A stretch of 64,000 bases of DNA from Chryseotalea sp. WA131a. GTDB lineage: Bacteria; Bacteroidota; Bacteroidia; Cytophagales; Cyclobacteriaceae. Both the position numbers and the translations under genes were made by a program. This document shows positions 16,787 through 25,160 of the stretch, in pieces. Position 1 is the first letter of the stretch. Each line of letters begins with the position of its first letter. The notes beneath the pieces were generated by a model, which had not been told where the DNA came from, did no database searches, and worked only from the letters and a program-made list of their open reading frames with translations. The DNA is taken from NCBI GenBank assembly GCA_025370075.1, contig CP073016.1:3472001-3536000 (forward strand), read 5' to 3'.

Positions 16787-18203
16787 CAATGTCGTTAAGT
16801 TAAGGAAATGACGATTAAAAGTGATTATTTTTATGGCATAGTATAAGGGGCATGTTGCATTCGAACCTGTATCTAACCAGTACCGAGAAAACCTATCCGA
16901 GAAACTATTAAACCACATATCAAATGACAATTTTAAAAGCCGTTCAAAAGACGGTTCGAAGGGGGCATTTACAAGGGTCCGGAAACTTCCCTTTGAGCAT
17001 TTGATAGTGAGCATGTTAACGATGGGCAACTCCTCGCTCCAACGTGAGATGGACAAGTTTATACGTGAGGCCCACGGAAGGGAATTCAATATCCGTGGCA
17101 TCACCAAAAGTGCTTTTAGCCAAAGCCGCAAGCAATTAAAGCCGGAAGCATTTTTAGAGCTCAATGAGTTGGTTTGCAACGAATTTTATGAAGGTGCCCC
17201 TTACCTTGGATATAACAACCACCGTGTGCTTGGCCTGGATGGAAGCCGTCTTTTATTGCCCAACAGTGAAGACATTGCCCAGGGGTTTGGTACAGTGGGC
17301 TATGGCCCCAATGCCGATGTACAGCGAAGCTTGGCAACGGTATCTTTTCTCTACGATGTGGGCAATTACCTTACCCTTGATGCGCAAGTGGCAGCCCAGG
17401 GGGGCAGTGAAAAATCGTTGTTGTACAAGCATTTAGAAAAAGTAAAGGCAGGCGACCTGTTGCTCATGGACAGGGGTTATCCAAGCAAAGCGTTGTTGGG
17501 TATCCTGGCCGGCAAGGGGATCGAATTTTGTGTGCGCATGAAAGAGGACTGGTGGTTACAGGTCAACAGCTTTGCGCAAAGCAACGCAGTGGATAGTGAA
17601 GTTGTGTTTGAACCCTCTGACAAAGACAGAAAAGAATACGGGGCCCAGTACCCAGAAATGAAACAAAAAGTGAAATGCAGGTTAGTAAAAGTCTTGCTCG
17701 ACAATGGCCTTACCGAAATCCTGTGTACCTCTTTGTTGGACACACAGAAATATCCGCTTGCAGACTTTAAAGAAGTCTATCACTTGCGTTGGGGCATAGA
17801 GGAGGGCTTTAAAATGTTCAAATCAAGGGTCAACATCGAAGCCTTCACAGGAAAATCCGCAGTGTCGGTCAAGCAGGACATTTATGCCAAGGCCATGATG
17901 ATGAGCCTGTGCGCAGCCTTCGCCTTCCCCATCGAGCAAAAGGTAAAAGCAGAATATGCAGCCAACAAAGACTTGAAACATCCCCAGAAAATAAACAGGA
18001 CAACCGCTTATGCCAATACCAAAGCAGTGGCCATAAGCATGTTCTTAAAAAGCAAGATAAAACAGGCCATTGCCGCCTTTGATGATATTGTATATAACAC
18101 AAGGGAAATAGTAAGGCCCAACAGAAAAAACCCACGCAACCACAGGCCCAAGCAACAACACTATATGAACTACAAACACATCTAGCTTAACTTAACGACA
18201 TTG
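16787..18203 (+). mobile_element. IS4-family insertion sequence, 1417 bp
   Basis: Perfect 18-bp terminal inverted repeats: CAATGTCGTTAAGTTAAG (16787-16804) and its complement CTTAACTTAACGACATTG (18186-18203). They are flanked by the 10-bp direct duplication ATTCTAAAAT at 16777-16786 and 18204-18213 (11 bp if the shared C is counted). Length, ends and duplication fit the IS4 family. The target lies in a heptad array: the duplicated bases belong to its TAAAATC units. The perfect ends and duplication suggest a recent insertion between neuB and the hydroxylase gene. Confidence 0.95.
17001..18185 (+). CDS. IS4-family DDE transposase, 5' end frameshifted
   Basis: 394 codons from the first standard in-frame start (TTG), but real coding extends further up. 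The frame is open from 16842 and encodes the family N-terminus FTRVRKLPFEHLIV with no start codon. An ATG at 16808, just inside the left repeat, encodes MTIKSDYFYGIV, then a stop, in the frame that a 2-base TA insertion at 16841-16846 would fuse to it. Intact length would be about 459 aa. DDE residues: Asp in LGLDGSR, Asp in LLLMDRGYP, and the YREK box (Y-x2-R-x3-E-x6-K in YHLRWGIEEGFKMFK). Probably an inactivating deletion or sequencing error. Confidence 0.85.
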   Translation: MIVSMLTMGNSSLQREMDKFIREAHGREFNIRGITKSAFSQSRKQLKPEAFLELNELVCNEFYEGAPYLGYNNHRVLGLDGSRLLLPNSEDIAQGFGTVGYGPNADVQRSLATVSFLYDVGNYLTLDAQVAAQGGSEKSLLYKHLEKVKAGDLLLMDRGYPSKALLGILAGKGIEFCVRMKEDWWLQVNSFAQSNAVDSEVVFEPSDKDRKEYGAQYPEMKQKVKCRLVKVLLDNGLTEILCTSLLDTQKYPLADFKEVYHLRWGIEEGFKMFKSRVNIEAFTGKSAVSVKQDIYAKAMMMSLCAAFAFPIEQKVKAEYAANKDLKHPQKINRTTAYANTKAVAISMFLKSKIKQAIAAFDDIVYNTREIVRPNRKNPRNHRPKQQHYMNYKHI

Positions 18204-18207
18204 ATTC

Positions 18208-18228
18208 TAAAATCAAAATTCACAAATC
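18208..18228 (+). repeat. Right arm of IS-interrupted heptad array
   Basis: TAAAATC, AAAATTC, ACAAATC are complementary in type to the GATTTNN units at 16702-16736, and are separated from them by the IS plus about 40 bases of unique sequence. Seen without the IS, this is an inverted array pair like that at 15180-15268, ending just before the next ATG. Confidence 0.7.
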
Positions 18229-18234
18229 AATGAA

Positions 18235-19122
18235 ATGAAAATCGAGACCATCACTTTTCTCATTCTGATCTCTTCCGCATTAACAATTATTTTGCTGGAG
18301 CGAAAGTACCCCTACAGAAAAGGATTGCCTTTTTTCCGTGAAGGCTTTTGGGTGGATTTGGTTTGGTACACGCTCATCCAAAGTTTCTTTTTGAAAATTT
18401 TGATTTTCGATTACATCATTCAACCAGTTAATGTAAAGTTTGGATGGTCATCGTTGCAATTGATTTCGCATTGGCCAATAGGGGTGCAGGTACTATTTTT
18501 TTTGGTCACGCACGATTTGTATATCTACTGGTTTCACCGCTGGCAACACAACTCTAAGATTTTGTGGCGCACCCACGAGGCACATCATTCCGTGAAGGAA
18601 GTAGATTGGATTGCTGGCTCACGTTCGCATGTGTTGGAAATCATCATCAACCAAACAATTGAATTTGCCCCCATTATTTTGTTGGGTGCAAATCCAATGG
18701 TTGTGCCAATCAAAGCTTGCATCGATGCCGTGTGGGGCATGTACATTCACAGTAACATTGATGTCCGCTCAGGCAGGTGGCAATATTTTATCAATGGACC
18801 AGAGATGCATCAATGGCACCATGCCGAAACCAAAGAAACCTACTTTGCGAACTATGCCACCAAGTTTGCCTTTTGGGATTGGATGTTTGGCACCGCTTAT
18901 CTTCCTACCAAAAAACCCAACGAGTTTGGGCTACCCTATAAATACCCGAAAGATTATTTTTTACAACATGCCTTTTCTGTGAAACGGTTTGATGAAGACG
19001 AGCTGAAAAAGAAAAAGGGGTGGGATTGGTATTTAAATTTACGCTTTAGCATGATGAAGTTTTTTGCAGGACTATTTTCTACCAAAGCAAACGAGTCAGC
19101 CAAAGAAGAAAGCCTGGTGTGA
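18235..19122 (+). CDS. Fatty acid hydroxylase / sterol desaturase superfamily protein
   Basis: 295 aa integral membrane di-iron enzyme. Four hydrophobic segments lie in the first 180 residues. The histidine boxes are HDLYIYWFHRWQH, HEAHH and HQWHH, with a later aromatic WDWMFGTAY. Family members hydroxylate or desaturate lipids such as fatty acids, sphingoid chains or carotenoids. The next gene, an SMR-type transporter, overlaps the stop (TGATG), so they form an operon. The IS lies 32 bases upstream and has separated this gene from whatever promoter lay beyond neuB. Confidence 0.88.
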   Translation: MKIETITFLILISSALTIILLERKYPYRKGLPFFREGFWVDLVWYTLIQSFFLKILIFDYIIQPVNVKFGWSSLQLISHWPIGVQVLFFLVTHDLYIYWFHRWQHNSKILWRTHEAHHSVKEVDWIAGSRSHVLEIIINQTIEFAPIILLGANPMVVPIKACIDAVWGMYIHSNIDVRSGRWQYFINGPEMHQWHHAETKETYFANYATKFAFWDWMFGTAYLPTKKPNEFGLPYKYPKDYFLQHAFSVKRFDEDELKKKKGWDWYLNLRFSMMKFFAGLFSTKANESAKEESLV

Positions 19123-19487
19123 TGCAGTGGCTTTATTTATTCATTGCTTCCTTATTTGAAATCGGCTGGATATTCAGTTTGAAAAAACTGAGTTTTGCTG
19201 AAATCAGAAAAATATCATTCCAAGCTATCGCGCAACACCCAACGGATAACCTGCTTGTTCTTTTTCCCTTGCTAGGATACATTGGCTTTGGATTGGCAAA
19301 CATTTATTTTTTCTCATTGGCCATGAAGCAAATTCCGGCCTCAACCGCTTTTGCCATTTGGATGGGCGTTACCCTAGCAGGTGTAAAATTAATTGAAGTG
19401 TTTTATTTCAAAGATGCCATCAAACCAATGGATTATGTCTACTTGAGTTTGATCTTAATCGCTATTGTTGGTTTGAAGAAATCATAA
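19122..19487 (+). CDS. SMR/DMT-type small multidrug or lipid transporter
   Basis: 121 aa with four hydrophobic helices. The N-terminus has FEIGWIFSLKKL, where the membrane Glu corresponds to the essential Glu of SMR proteins. A later SLAMKQIPASTAFAIWMGV motif is typical of EmrE/SugE-like proteins. ATG 19122 overlaps the previous TGA by one base; a GTG three bases earlier is possible. It could export a quaternary compound or guanidinium, or act as a small flippase for the hydroxylated lipid made by its neighbour. It converges on the ArnT-like gene, with a 6-base overlap. Confidence 0.82.
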   Translation: MQWLYLFIASLFEIGWIFSLKKLSFAEIRKISFQAIAQHPTDNLLVLFPLLGYIGFGLANIYFFSLAMKQIPASTAFAIWMGVTLAGVKLIEVFYFKDAIKPMDYVYLSLILIAIVGLKKS

Positions 19488-21152
19488 ATTAGAAGTATCA
19501 ATTTTTATCAGATACTTATACTCAATTTCTTTACTTCTTGTTTTGGGGTTCAGGAAAATCATGGATAAAGTGGAGATATGAAAGTGCTCCATTTTTTTGT
19601 CTTCCATAACCTTTGCCCCACTTGCCAAAATTTCTTGATATCCCGGCTCATTGGTGTAAACCCACATTGTTTTATCGTTGCTGTTTTTTAGTAGTTCGTC
19701 TACCGTGCTGTAATTCGGAATCGTGCGTTGCGAATACACATCCAAGCCATACAATACTTGATTCAATGTTTTGAAATTCTGTTCACCACCTTGTGCTTTT
19801 ACCATCTTGGCTGCTTGATTGGATGTGGTAAAATGAAATAAGGTTGGGTAGAAATGTGAGTTTAACAAAAAATTAAGAATGATAATAGCAATGGCAGAGG
19901 GCAGAACCAACTTTTCGAAAGTTGATGTTCCTTTCCATACAAAATAAATGCTCGCGCCAATGCCAATCAAAACTACAGTCCACGAAATAGGATTGGTCAT
20001 TGGAAATACCCATGTACAAAGCAAAACGCCAAGGGCATAAACAAGACTTAACACAAAGAGTTGAATCCACTTCCATCTGGTTTGCCAAAGCATTGTTCCA
20101 TTTTCCATTAAGCAACCGAGAAAGTTAGCCGACATAATGGCGGCCAATGGAAAAATCACAAAAATGTAGTGCGGCAGTTTGTAATGCGAAAGGGAGAAGG
20201 CAATAAAAGGAAAAACAAACCCACCCCAAGTAAGGGCTGTATATCCGTTCACTAGATGAAGGCGCGATTTGACTAATTCAACGGTATCGCGCCACAGCGC
20301 TACCACAAACAAAACGCACCACGGCAGAAACGCCCACAGAAAAGTGTGCGTAAAGAAAAGTTGGGTAGTATCATCTTTCCAAACACTTTCGCCTGTTATT
20401 CGACCGAAACTTTGAGTCCACAAATAAAACTTAACCCCCGATTGAATGGGTTCACCTTGAATGAGCTTGCCTGGTTGCAAATCGTATTGCTGATAAAGTC
20501 CATATAGAAATGGGCTAATACAAAAAGTAACAATAACAGGCACTAGCAACCATTTCCAGTTGAATAGATTTTTCCAATCACGTTCTACCAATAAAAAGAA
20601 ACCAATCGACAAAGCAGGAACCATCAAACCAATTGGTCCTTTGGTGAGCATGGCACCCGCTGCACCAATAGAACCTAAAGTAAGATGAACGAATTTTTGC
20701 TGATCCATGAAAATGAACAATTGCCAAATGCCAAAAATGGTGCAGGCGGCTAAAATGGTATCGGTGCGGATATCTTGGTTCATCATAAACCAAGCTTGGC
20801 ACGAGGCAAGAATGAGTGCTGAGTAGAACCCTGTCTTTTCTCCGTACAATCTCTTGCCCAGTTGGTAGGTGGCAAAGATTCCTAACAAAGAGAATAGTAC
20901 GGATGGAAGCTTGTATGTAAAGTTGGAGATGCCAAAAAGTTTGAATGAGAATGCCGATACCCAAAACAGCAAGGGTGGCTTATCTAAATAATTCAATCCA
21001 CGATCGTACAGTTGCAGGTAACTGCCGCTTTCCAGCATCTCACGGCTCATGGCAGCGTACTGAGAGGCGTCCACCTCCATCACATCGTTGAACATGCCAA
21101 TAAAATAGACGATGCCGATGGGAATAAAAAGAAGATAGTATTTCGTTTTCAA
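19482..21152 (-). CDS. ArnT/PMT-like family 39 glycosyltransferase
   Basis: 556 aa, about 11-12 membrane helices. The first periplasmic loop has MEVDASQYAAMSREML, with the catalytic acidic residue Asp28, then GLNYLDKPPLLFW, the hallmark of ArnT-like GT-C enzymes. These transfer a sugar from a polyprenyl-phosphate donor to lipid A or protein on the periplasmic face. The GT2 polyprenyl-phosphate sugar synthase lies two bases upstream in the same operon and would make the donor. C-terminal soluble domain from about residue 440. The acceptor is not known. Confidence 0.88.
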   Translation of the reverse strand: MKTKYYLLFIPIGIVYFIGMFNDVMEVDASQYAAMSREMLESGSYLQLYDRGLNYLDKPPLLFWVSAFSFKLFGISNFTYKLPSVLFSLLGIFATYQLGKRLYGEKTGFYSALILASCQAWFMMNQDIRTDTILAACTIFGIWQLFIFMDQQKFVHLTLGSIGAAGAMLTKGPIGLMVPALSIGFFLLVERDWKNLFNWKWLLVPVIVTFCISPFLYGLYQQYDLQPGKLIQGEPIQSGVKFYLWTQSFGRITGESVWKDDTTQLFFTHTFLWAFLPWCVLFVVALWRDTVELVKSRLHLVNGYTALTWGGFVFPFIAFSLSHYKLPHYIFVIFPLAAIMSANFLGCLMENGTMLWQTRWKWIQLFVLSLVYALGVLLCTWVFPMTNPISWTVVLIGIGASIYFVWKGTSTFEKLVLPSAIAIIILNFLLNSHFYPTLFHFTTSNQAAKMVKAQGGEQNFKTLNQVLYGLDVYSQRTIPNYSTVDELLKNSNDKTMWVYTNEPGYQEILASGAKVMEDKKMEHFHISTLSMIFLNPKTRSKEIEYKYLIKIDTSNL

Positions 21153-21154
21153 AA

Positions 21155-21871
21155 TCAGCTTTTAGAAAAGTAGTTGTATTTGATAATGCAGTAGATGGCG
21201 CGAAGCCCGTCTTTCCAATTTATTTTTTTTCCTTCTTCGTAGGTACGGCCGTAGTATGAAATACCCACTTCATAAATCCGAATGCCTTTTATTCGTGCCA
21301 CCTTTGCTGTTACTTCGGGCTCAAAGCCAAAGCGATTTTCCTTGAGAGAGATTTGATTAATGATTTCTTTGCGAAACAACTTGTAGCCCGTTTCCATATC
21401 TGTAAGATTAAGATTGGTAGCCGCATTACTCAAGAACGTCAAAAAGCGATTGCCAATCGAGTGCCAAAAAAATAAAATACGATGGGCCAAGCCACCCATG
21501 AAGCGCGAGCCGTACACAACATCAGCCTTGTTGTTAAGCATTGGTCTTAACAACGTGTTGTATTCTTCCGGGTCGTATTCCAAATCAGCATCCTGCACAA
21601 TTACAAAGTCGCCCGTGGCTTCCTTTAGTCCACGCGCCAATGAAAAGCCCTTGCCTTTGTTTTTTTCGTTTCTAAAATACCGAATAAAAAGCTCCGGATT
21701 TTCTGTTTGATACTTCTGAATGGCTGCTAGGGTGTTATCGATCGAGCAATCGTCCACAATCAAGACTTCCTTTTCCAGACCTCCTATCAATTGAACGTCC
21801 TTTATTTTGAAGAGGATGAGATGAATGGTGGCCGCTTCATTGAAAGCAGGTATGACAATCGATAAAGTCAA
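21155..21871 (-). CDS. GT2 dolichyl/polyprenyl-phosphate sugar synthase
   Basis: 238 aa. The GT-A core shows IVIPAFNEAATI, VDDCSIDNTL, KGKGFSLARGLKEATG and the metal-binding DxD in QDADLEYDP. A conserved METGYKLFRKEI follows, then RFGFEPEVTAKVA, as in dolichol-phosphate mannose synthases. There is no C-terminal membrane anchor, so it is a soluble DPM1-type enzyme. It should make polyprenyl-phosphate-linked sugar for the ArnT-like transferase that follows two bases later. First gene of the pair. Confidence 0.92.
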   Translation of the reverse strand: MTLSIVIPAFNEAATIHLILFKIKDVQLIGGLEKEVLIVDDCSIDNTLAAIQKYQTENPELFIRYFRNEKNKGKGFSLARGLKEATGDFVIVQDADLEYDPEEYNTLLRPMLNNKADVVYGSRFMGGLAHRILFFWHSIGNRFLTFLSNAATNLNLTDMETGYKLFRKEIINQISLKENRFGFEPEVTAKVARIKGIRIYEVGISYYGRTYEEGKKINWKDGLRAIYCIIKYNYFSKS

Positions 21872-22051
21872 TTCTCTATTTTTTTCAAACTAATAAAACT
21901 ATTGCCAGTTCATGATGAACGGAATGTTGTGAAAACATTAAGCCGATATGAACGAAATGTTTGCTTTGCTAAGGTTGATAATGATTCGGTGAATTTTATT
22001 TCAACTTGAGTTGATGATTGGGTAATTTTTGAATGATAATGTTGTACCGAT

Positions 22052-22717
22052 ATGAAGTTGACCTGCGAATATTCGCGTTTCACCTGCGCTGCTTACCTAG
22101 TGGCTGCCATTTTGCTGGTAGTTTGTTCTATTTTGATTGCTAAAGGGGAAGATGTGCTTTGGATAAATCATAACCATACTCCTTTTCTCGATCGCTTCAT
22201 GGTGTTTGTTACGCAGCTGGGTGCTGGTTTTTTGTTTTTGCCGCTGCTTATTGTTTTACTCTTTGTTCGATTTCGATATGCAGTACTCACCGTGCTAGTA
22301 TGGATTGGCCATGGCGTGGTGTGTGCTATTTTAAAACGCGGTGTTTTTGGTCCCGTCAAGCGACCAGCGGCACTGCTTGATAATAGTTTACTCTATTTTG
22401 TGCCCGATGTAGATGTTCATAGTTTCTTTTCTTTCCCATCGGGGCATACGGCAACTATATTTTGCTTTGCGTTCTTACTTTCCTTACTTATCAAAAAACG
22501 ATGGGCTACCGTTGGGTTTCTATTGATAGCCCTGTCTGTGGGCTATTCACGTATTTATTTGCTACAACATTTCCTTATCGATGTAGCGTGGGGCGCAATG
22601 ATTGGCGTATTGTTTACATACTTCGTATGGAGCTATTTTGAGACGGCCAAGTTGCCCACCTGGATGGATCGATTTATTAAAATCAATCGTGACCTATCGT
22701 TGCGGGTGACAATCTGA
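22052..22717 (+). CDS. PAP2-family membrane phosphatase
   Basis: 221 aa, about six helices. Phosphatase motifs: C1 KRGVFGPVKRP, C2 PSGHTA and C3 SRIYLLQHFLIDV, with catalytic histidines in C2 and C3. Typical substrates are undecaprenyl pyrophosphate, phosphatidylglycerol phosphate or lipid A phosphates. It lies next to the polyprenyl-phosphate glycosyltransferase pair, on the opposite strand, which suggests carrier-lipid recycling or lipid A dephosphorylation. Substrate unresolved. Confidence 0.92.
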   Translation: MKLTCEYSRFTCAAYLVAAILLVVCSILIAKGEDVLWINHNHTPFLDRFMVFVTQLGAGFLFLPLLIVLLFVRFRYAVLTVLVWIGHGVVCAILKRGVFGPVKRPAALLDNSLLYFVPDVDVHSFFSFPSGHTATIFCFAFLLSLLIKKRWATVGFLLIALSVGYSRIYLLQHFLIDVAWGAMIGVLFTYFVWSYFETAKLPTWMDRFIKINRDLSLRVTI

Positions 22718-22793
22718 GAAGAACCTTTCTTTATAGAATCGTAACCATCACTTCACGTTAAAGTAATAGTAACGGTTGATATTTGCGGTGAAA

Positions 22794-23705
22794 ATGAAAA
22801 TTCAACTGATTGTATTCATCAGTGTTTTCTCCGCCCAACTCGGCTTTGCACAGTCGGTAACATCTCCCTCACCGCCAGAAAAAATCAAAATCCTTTCGTG
22901 GAACATTTACATGCTTCCCAGCATTGTGAAAGCCCAAGGAAAAAAAGAACGCGCATCTTCTATCGGAAAAGTGCTGAAAGAAAGTGATTATGATGTGATT
23001 GTTTTCCAGGAGGCGTTTCAGCGCAAAGCCCGAAAAAAAATTTTCGATCAACTCAAAGAAAGTTTTCCGTACCAAGCCGGGCCCGCCAATCAAAAACTGA
23101 TTTCGTACCGAACCAATAGTGGCTTGTGGATATTTAGCAAACATCCAATTGTAAATACCCATTCGATTGTTTTTAAAAACCGCTCTGGTGTAGATGCGCT
23201 TTCACGGAAGGGTGGTTTGATTGCCGAAATTTTGGTTAACGAAGTGCCGATTCAAGTGGCGGCTACGCACTTGCAAAATTCCGGTCAGGCATGGATTCGG
23301 CAAAGTCAGTGTGTGGAATTTTACAATAGACTGTTGAAGCCCTTTCAAAAGGATGGTGTGCCCCAAATCATTTGTGGCGATTTCAACATCAATCGCGAGC
23401 GCGAAGAAGAATACAATTTTATGTTACAGGCACTTCATGCCAACGATGGCGAGTTGGCAGGCGAACAAAAATATACATACGATCGAGTGAACAATGATTT
23501 ACAAGTAGAAAAGGGGACTCGCAAGGATTTGATTGACTACATCTTGATTTACGATGCAAACAGTCAATTCCTTTCTACTTCCCGGCAAGTACGAATTCTC
23601 AAACAGCATTGGAATTCTAAACATGCTGACCTATCAGACCATTATGCTTTGGAGGCAGAAGTGCAGTTTGCTTTACCACTTTTTATAACAAGCCTTAAGC
23701 AATAG
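22794..23705 (+). CDS. Secreted endonuclease/exonuclease/phosphatase-fold phosphodiesterase (sphingomyelinase-like)
   Basis: 303 aa from ATG 22794, which gives a clean signal peptide ending GFAQS; an upstream start at 22776 adds no signal. DNase I-fold motifs: LSWNIYMLP, VIVFQEAF (metal Glu), ATHLQNSG, ICGDFNIN and the terminal SDHYAL. The GDFNIN...SDH combination and secreted location match neutral sphingomyelinase C-like enzymes more than nucleases. Sphingolipids are common in Bacteroidota, so a role in lipid head-group turnover is plausible. Substrate inferred, fold certain. Confidence 0.82.
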   Translation: MKIQLIVFISVFSAQLGFAQSVTSPSPPEKIKILSWNIYMLPSIVKAQGKKERASSIGKVLKESDYDVIVFQEAFQRKARKKIFDQLKESFPYQAGPANQKLISYRTNSGLWIFSKHPIVNTHSIVFKNRSGVDALSRKGGLIAEILVNEVPIQVAATHLQNSGQAWIRQSQCVEFYNRLLKPFQKDGVPQIICGDFNINREREEEYNFMLQALHANDGELAGEQKYTYDRVNNDLQVEKGTRKDLIDYILIYDANSQFLSTSRQVRILKQHWNSKHADLSDHYALEAEVQFALPLFITSLKQ

Positions 23706-23840
23706 AACAAACAGAAATCCTTTTTAGAGCAATACTTATCAAGAAATCGGATCCTGTTTCTAAACAGAAACGCCAAGGCTACCAGCTTCGATCAGACCAA
23801 ACGATTTGCCTTTTAGTAATTTCTTTCTCGATGTGCGAGG

Positions 23841-24284
23841 CTAATTTTCAACTAGTTCGGGAAAGTCGACAAAATTCTTTTTGTAGAATAGCTGCAAGAA
23901 TACCATTACCAAATTGCTGTCTTCGGTTAAATTTTGTTGGATAAAAAATGCTTCTGTGTCATGAAACCCACTTAGGTTTTTAAAATCATTCTCCGACAAA
24001 CTTTTAAAGCCCATCGACCATCTGTCGAAAATTCGGTTGGCCGATTCCCCCTCTAGAAGCAAAGTCACTCGCTTGTGCCGCTCATCATTTTCAATTCTAT
24101 GATAGAGTTGCTTTACTTTCTTTTGATCGCCCTCCAGCACTTGGATAAACTTGCCGTTTACGTATAAGAGCATGCCGGTAATCTCTTCTTTTTTATTATG
24201 ATTTCTGGCCTGATTTAGCAATCCGACTAAACTGGCTTCATCAAAAGGTGGTATTGCGTAGCTTGTATAAACGAGATGGTACAT
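23841..24284 (-). CDS. BLUF-domain blue-light sensor
   Basis: 147 aa. The BLUF domain fills residues 1-95: flavin-pocket Tyr6 (LVYTSYA), Asn30 before ITGMLLY, Gln48 in FIQVLEG, and Trp in RWSMGF. No output domain follows beyond about 50 residues, so it is a short stand-alone BLUF protein that probably acts through a partner. It senses blue light through FAD. A perfect palindrome GGTTAATTTAACC lies just upstream at 24314-24326. No cyclic-di-GMP enzyme or MerR partner lies beside it. Confidence 0.93.
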   Translation of the reverse strand: MYHLVYTSYAIPPFDEASLVGLLNQARNHNKKEEITGMLLYVNGKFIQVLEGDQKKVKQLYHRIENDERHKRVTLLLEGESANRIFDRWSMGFKSLSENDFKNLSGFHDTEAFFIQQNLTEDSNLVMVFLQLFYKKNFVDFPELVEN

Positions 24285-24313
24285 TAAAATCCGTTGTTTG
24301 TTTTATTTATCTT

Positions 24314-24326
24314 GGTTAATTTAACC
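24314..24326. promoter_or_regulatory. Palindrome upstream of BLUF gene
   Basis: GGTTAATTTAACC is a perfect 6-bp inverted repeat around one central base, with a further GTTAA-type half site at 24331. It lies 30 bases before the BLUF start on the minus strand and is a candidate operator. Confidence 0.35.
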
Positions 24327-24355
24327 TAAAGTTAAACAAAATAGAGTTTAAATTG

Positions 24356-25072
24356 TCAATGAGCCAATTCATCGTTTTTTTCAAGCGATTGATGCCTGTC
24401 GATGAAGGGTGAATTTTGTTGATGAATGCGGATGGCGCTCTTGGAAAGTATAATGCCCGTGATGAGCGAAGCGATGGCGCCCACCCAAATGCCAGGCACA
24501 TACGAGATAAACCAAAAATAATCGTATGCCCCATGAAAAAGGGTGGCTACTGCCAAAGCATAAAACGAGTAGTGCTCTTTCTTGTGTTGGAATTTTGCAA
24601 TCCCTAAAAAGTAGCCCATCAATGCCCCAAACGTGGCGTGAGCTGGCACCGCAGTAAACATGCGCACAAGGGCAACTTCAAAACCTCCATTCCACACGTA
24701 CAATATATTTTCAAATCCAGCAAAGCCAAGGCTTACAGTAACGGCATATACGATGCCATCGAATGGCTCGTTGAAGTTTGCATTCGGGTACAACACCCAC
24801 CGCACAAAAATAAATTTGCTAAACTCTTCTATTAAGGCTACCAAAATAAAGGCATGTATGGCTTGCTGACCTACACTGTTTGGGTCAATGGAAATTAATT
24901 CATTCACAGGCCACGATATCAATAAGGTGATGATGGTACTCAATACCCCCAGAAAAAAACTTTTGACCAGCAGTCCAATTGGTTCACGCTCGTGCTTGTC
25001 TTTTAGATAAATATATAAACCAATAGCAGCTCCGGGAGCTAGTGCAAAAGCAAGAAGGAAGAGAATGTTCAT
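24356..25072 (-). CDS. PrsW-family intramembrane metalloprotease
   Basis: 238 aa, about eight hydrophobic helices. The EEFSKF motif (about residue 82) and the FVRW, HATFGALMGY and LFHGAYDYFWF histidine motifs match the PrsW/CPBP-like protease family. Members cleave anti-sigma factors or other membrane proteins in the bilayer. It shares a strand with coaX upstream and BLUF downstream. The anti-sigma substrate is unknown; a FecR-type anti-sigma is encoded 3 kb away, but a link is only speculation. Confidence 0.88.
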   Translation of the reverse strand: MNILFLLAFALAPGAAIGLYIYLKDKHEREPIGLLVKSFFLGVLSTIITLLISWPVNELISIDPNSVGQQAIHAFILVALIEEFSKFIFVRWVLYPNANFNEPFDGIVYAVTVSLGFAGFENILYVWNGGFEVALVRMFTAVPAHATFGALMGYFLGIAKFQHKKEHYSFYALAVATLFHGAYDYFWFISYVPGIWVGAIASLITGIILSKSAIRIHQQNSPFIDRHQSLEKNDELAH

Positions 25073-25160
25073 AAACGAAAGTAGAGATATTCAATTAAAT
25101 TTCAATCAAAAGGGAGCGGACCAAAATTTCTGAGGCCACATTTTGATAATCAGGATTTTG

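Noticed and set aside
16841..16848. Programmed frameshift in the IS4 transposase
   Set aside because: No slippery heptamer or stimulator is visible; a two-base deletion explains the break more simply.
16481..17179. Long minus-strand open frame crossing neuB and the IS
   Set aside because: It overlaps two well-supported plus-strand genes and crosses the IS boundary; it encodes nothing recognisable.
22758..22773. TTAAA/GTAAC 11-nt pair upstream of the phosphodiesterase gene
   Set aside because: The -7-like element is only 9 nt away, out of phase with the other four promoters.
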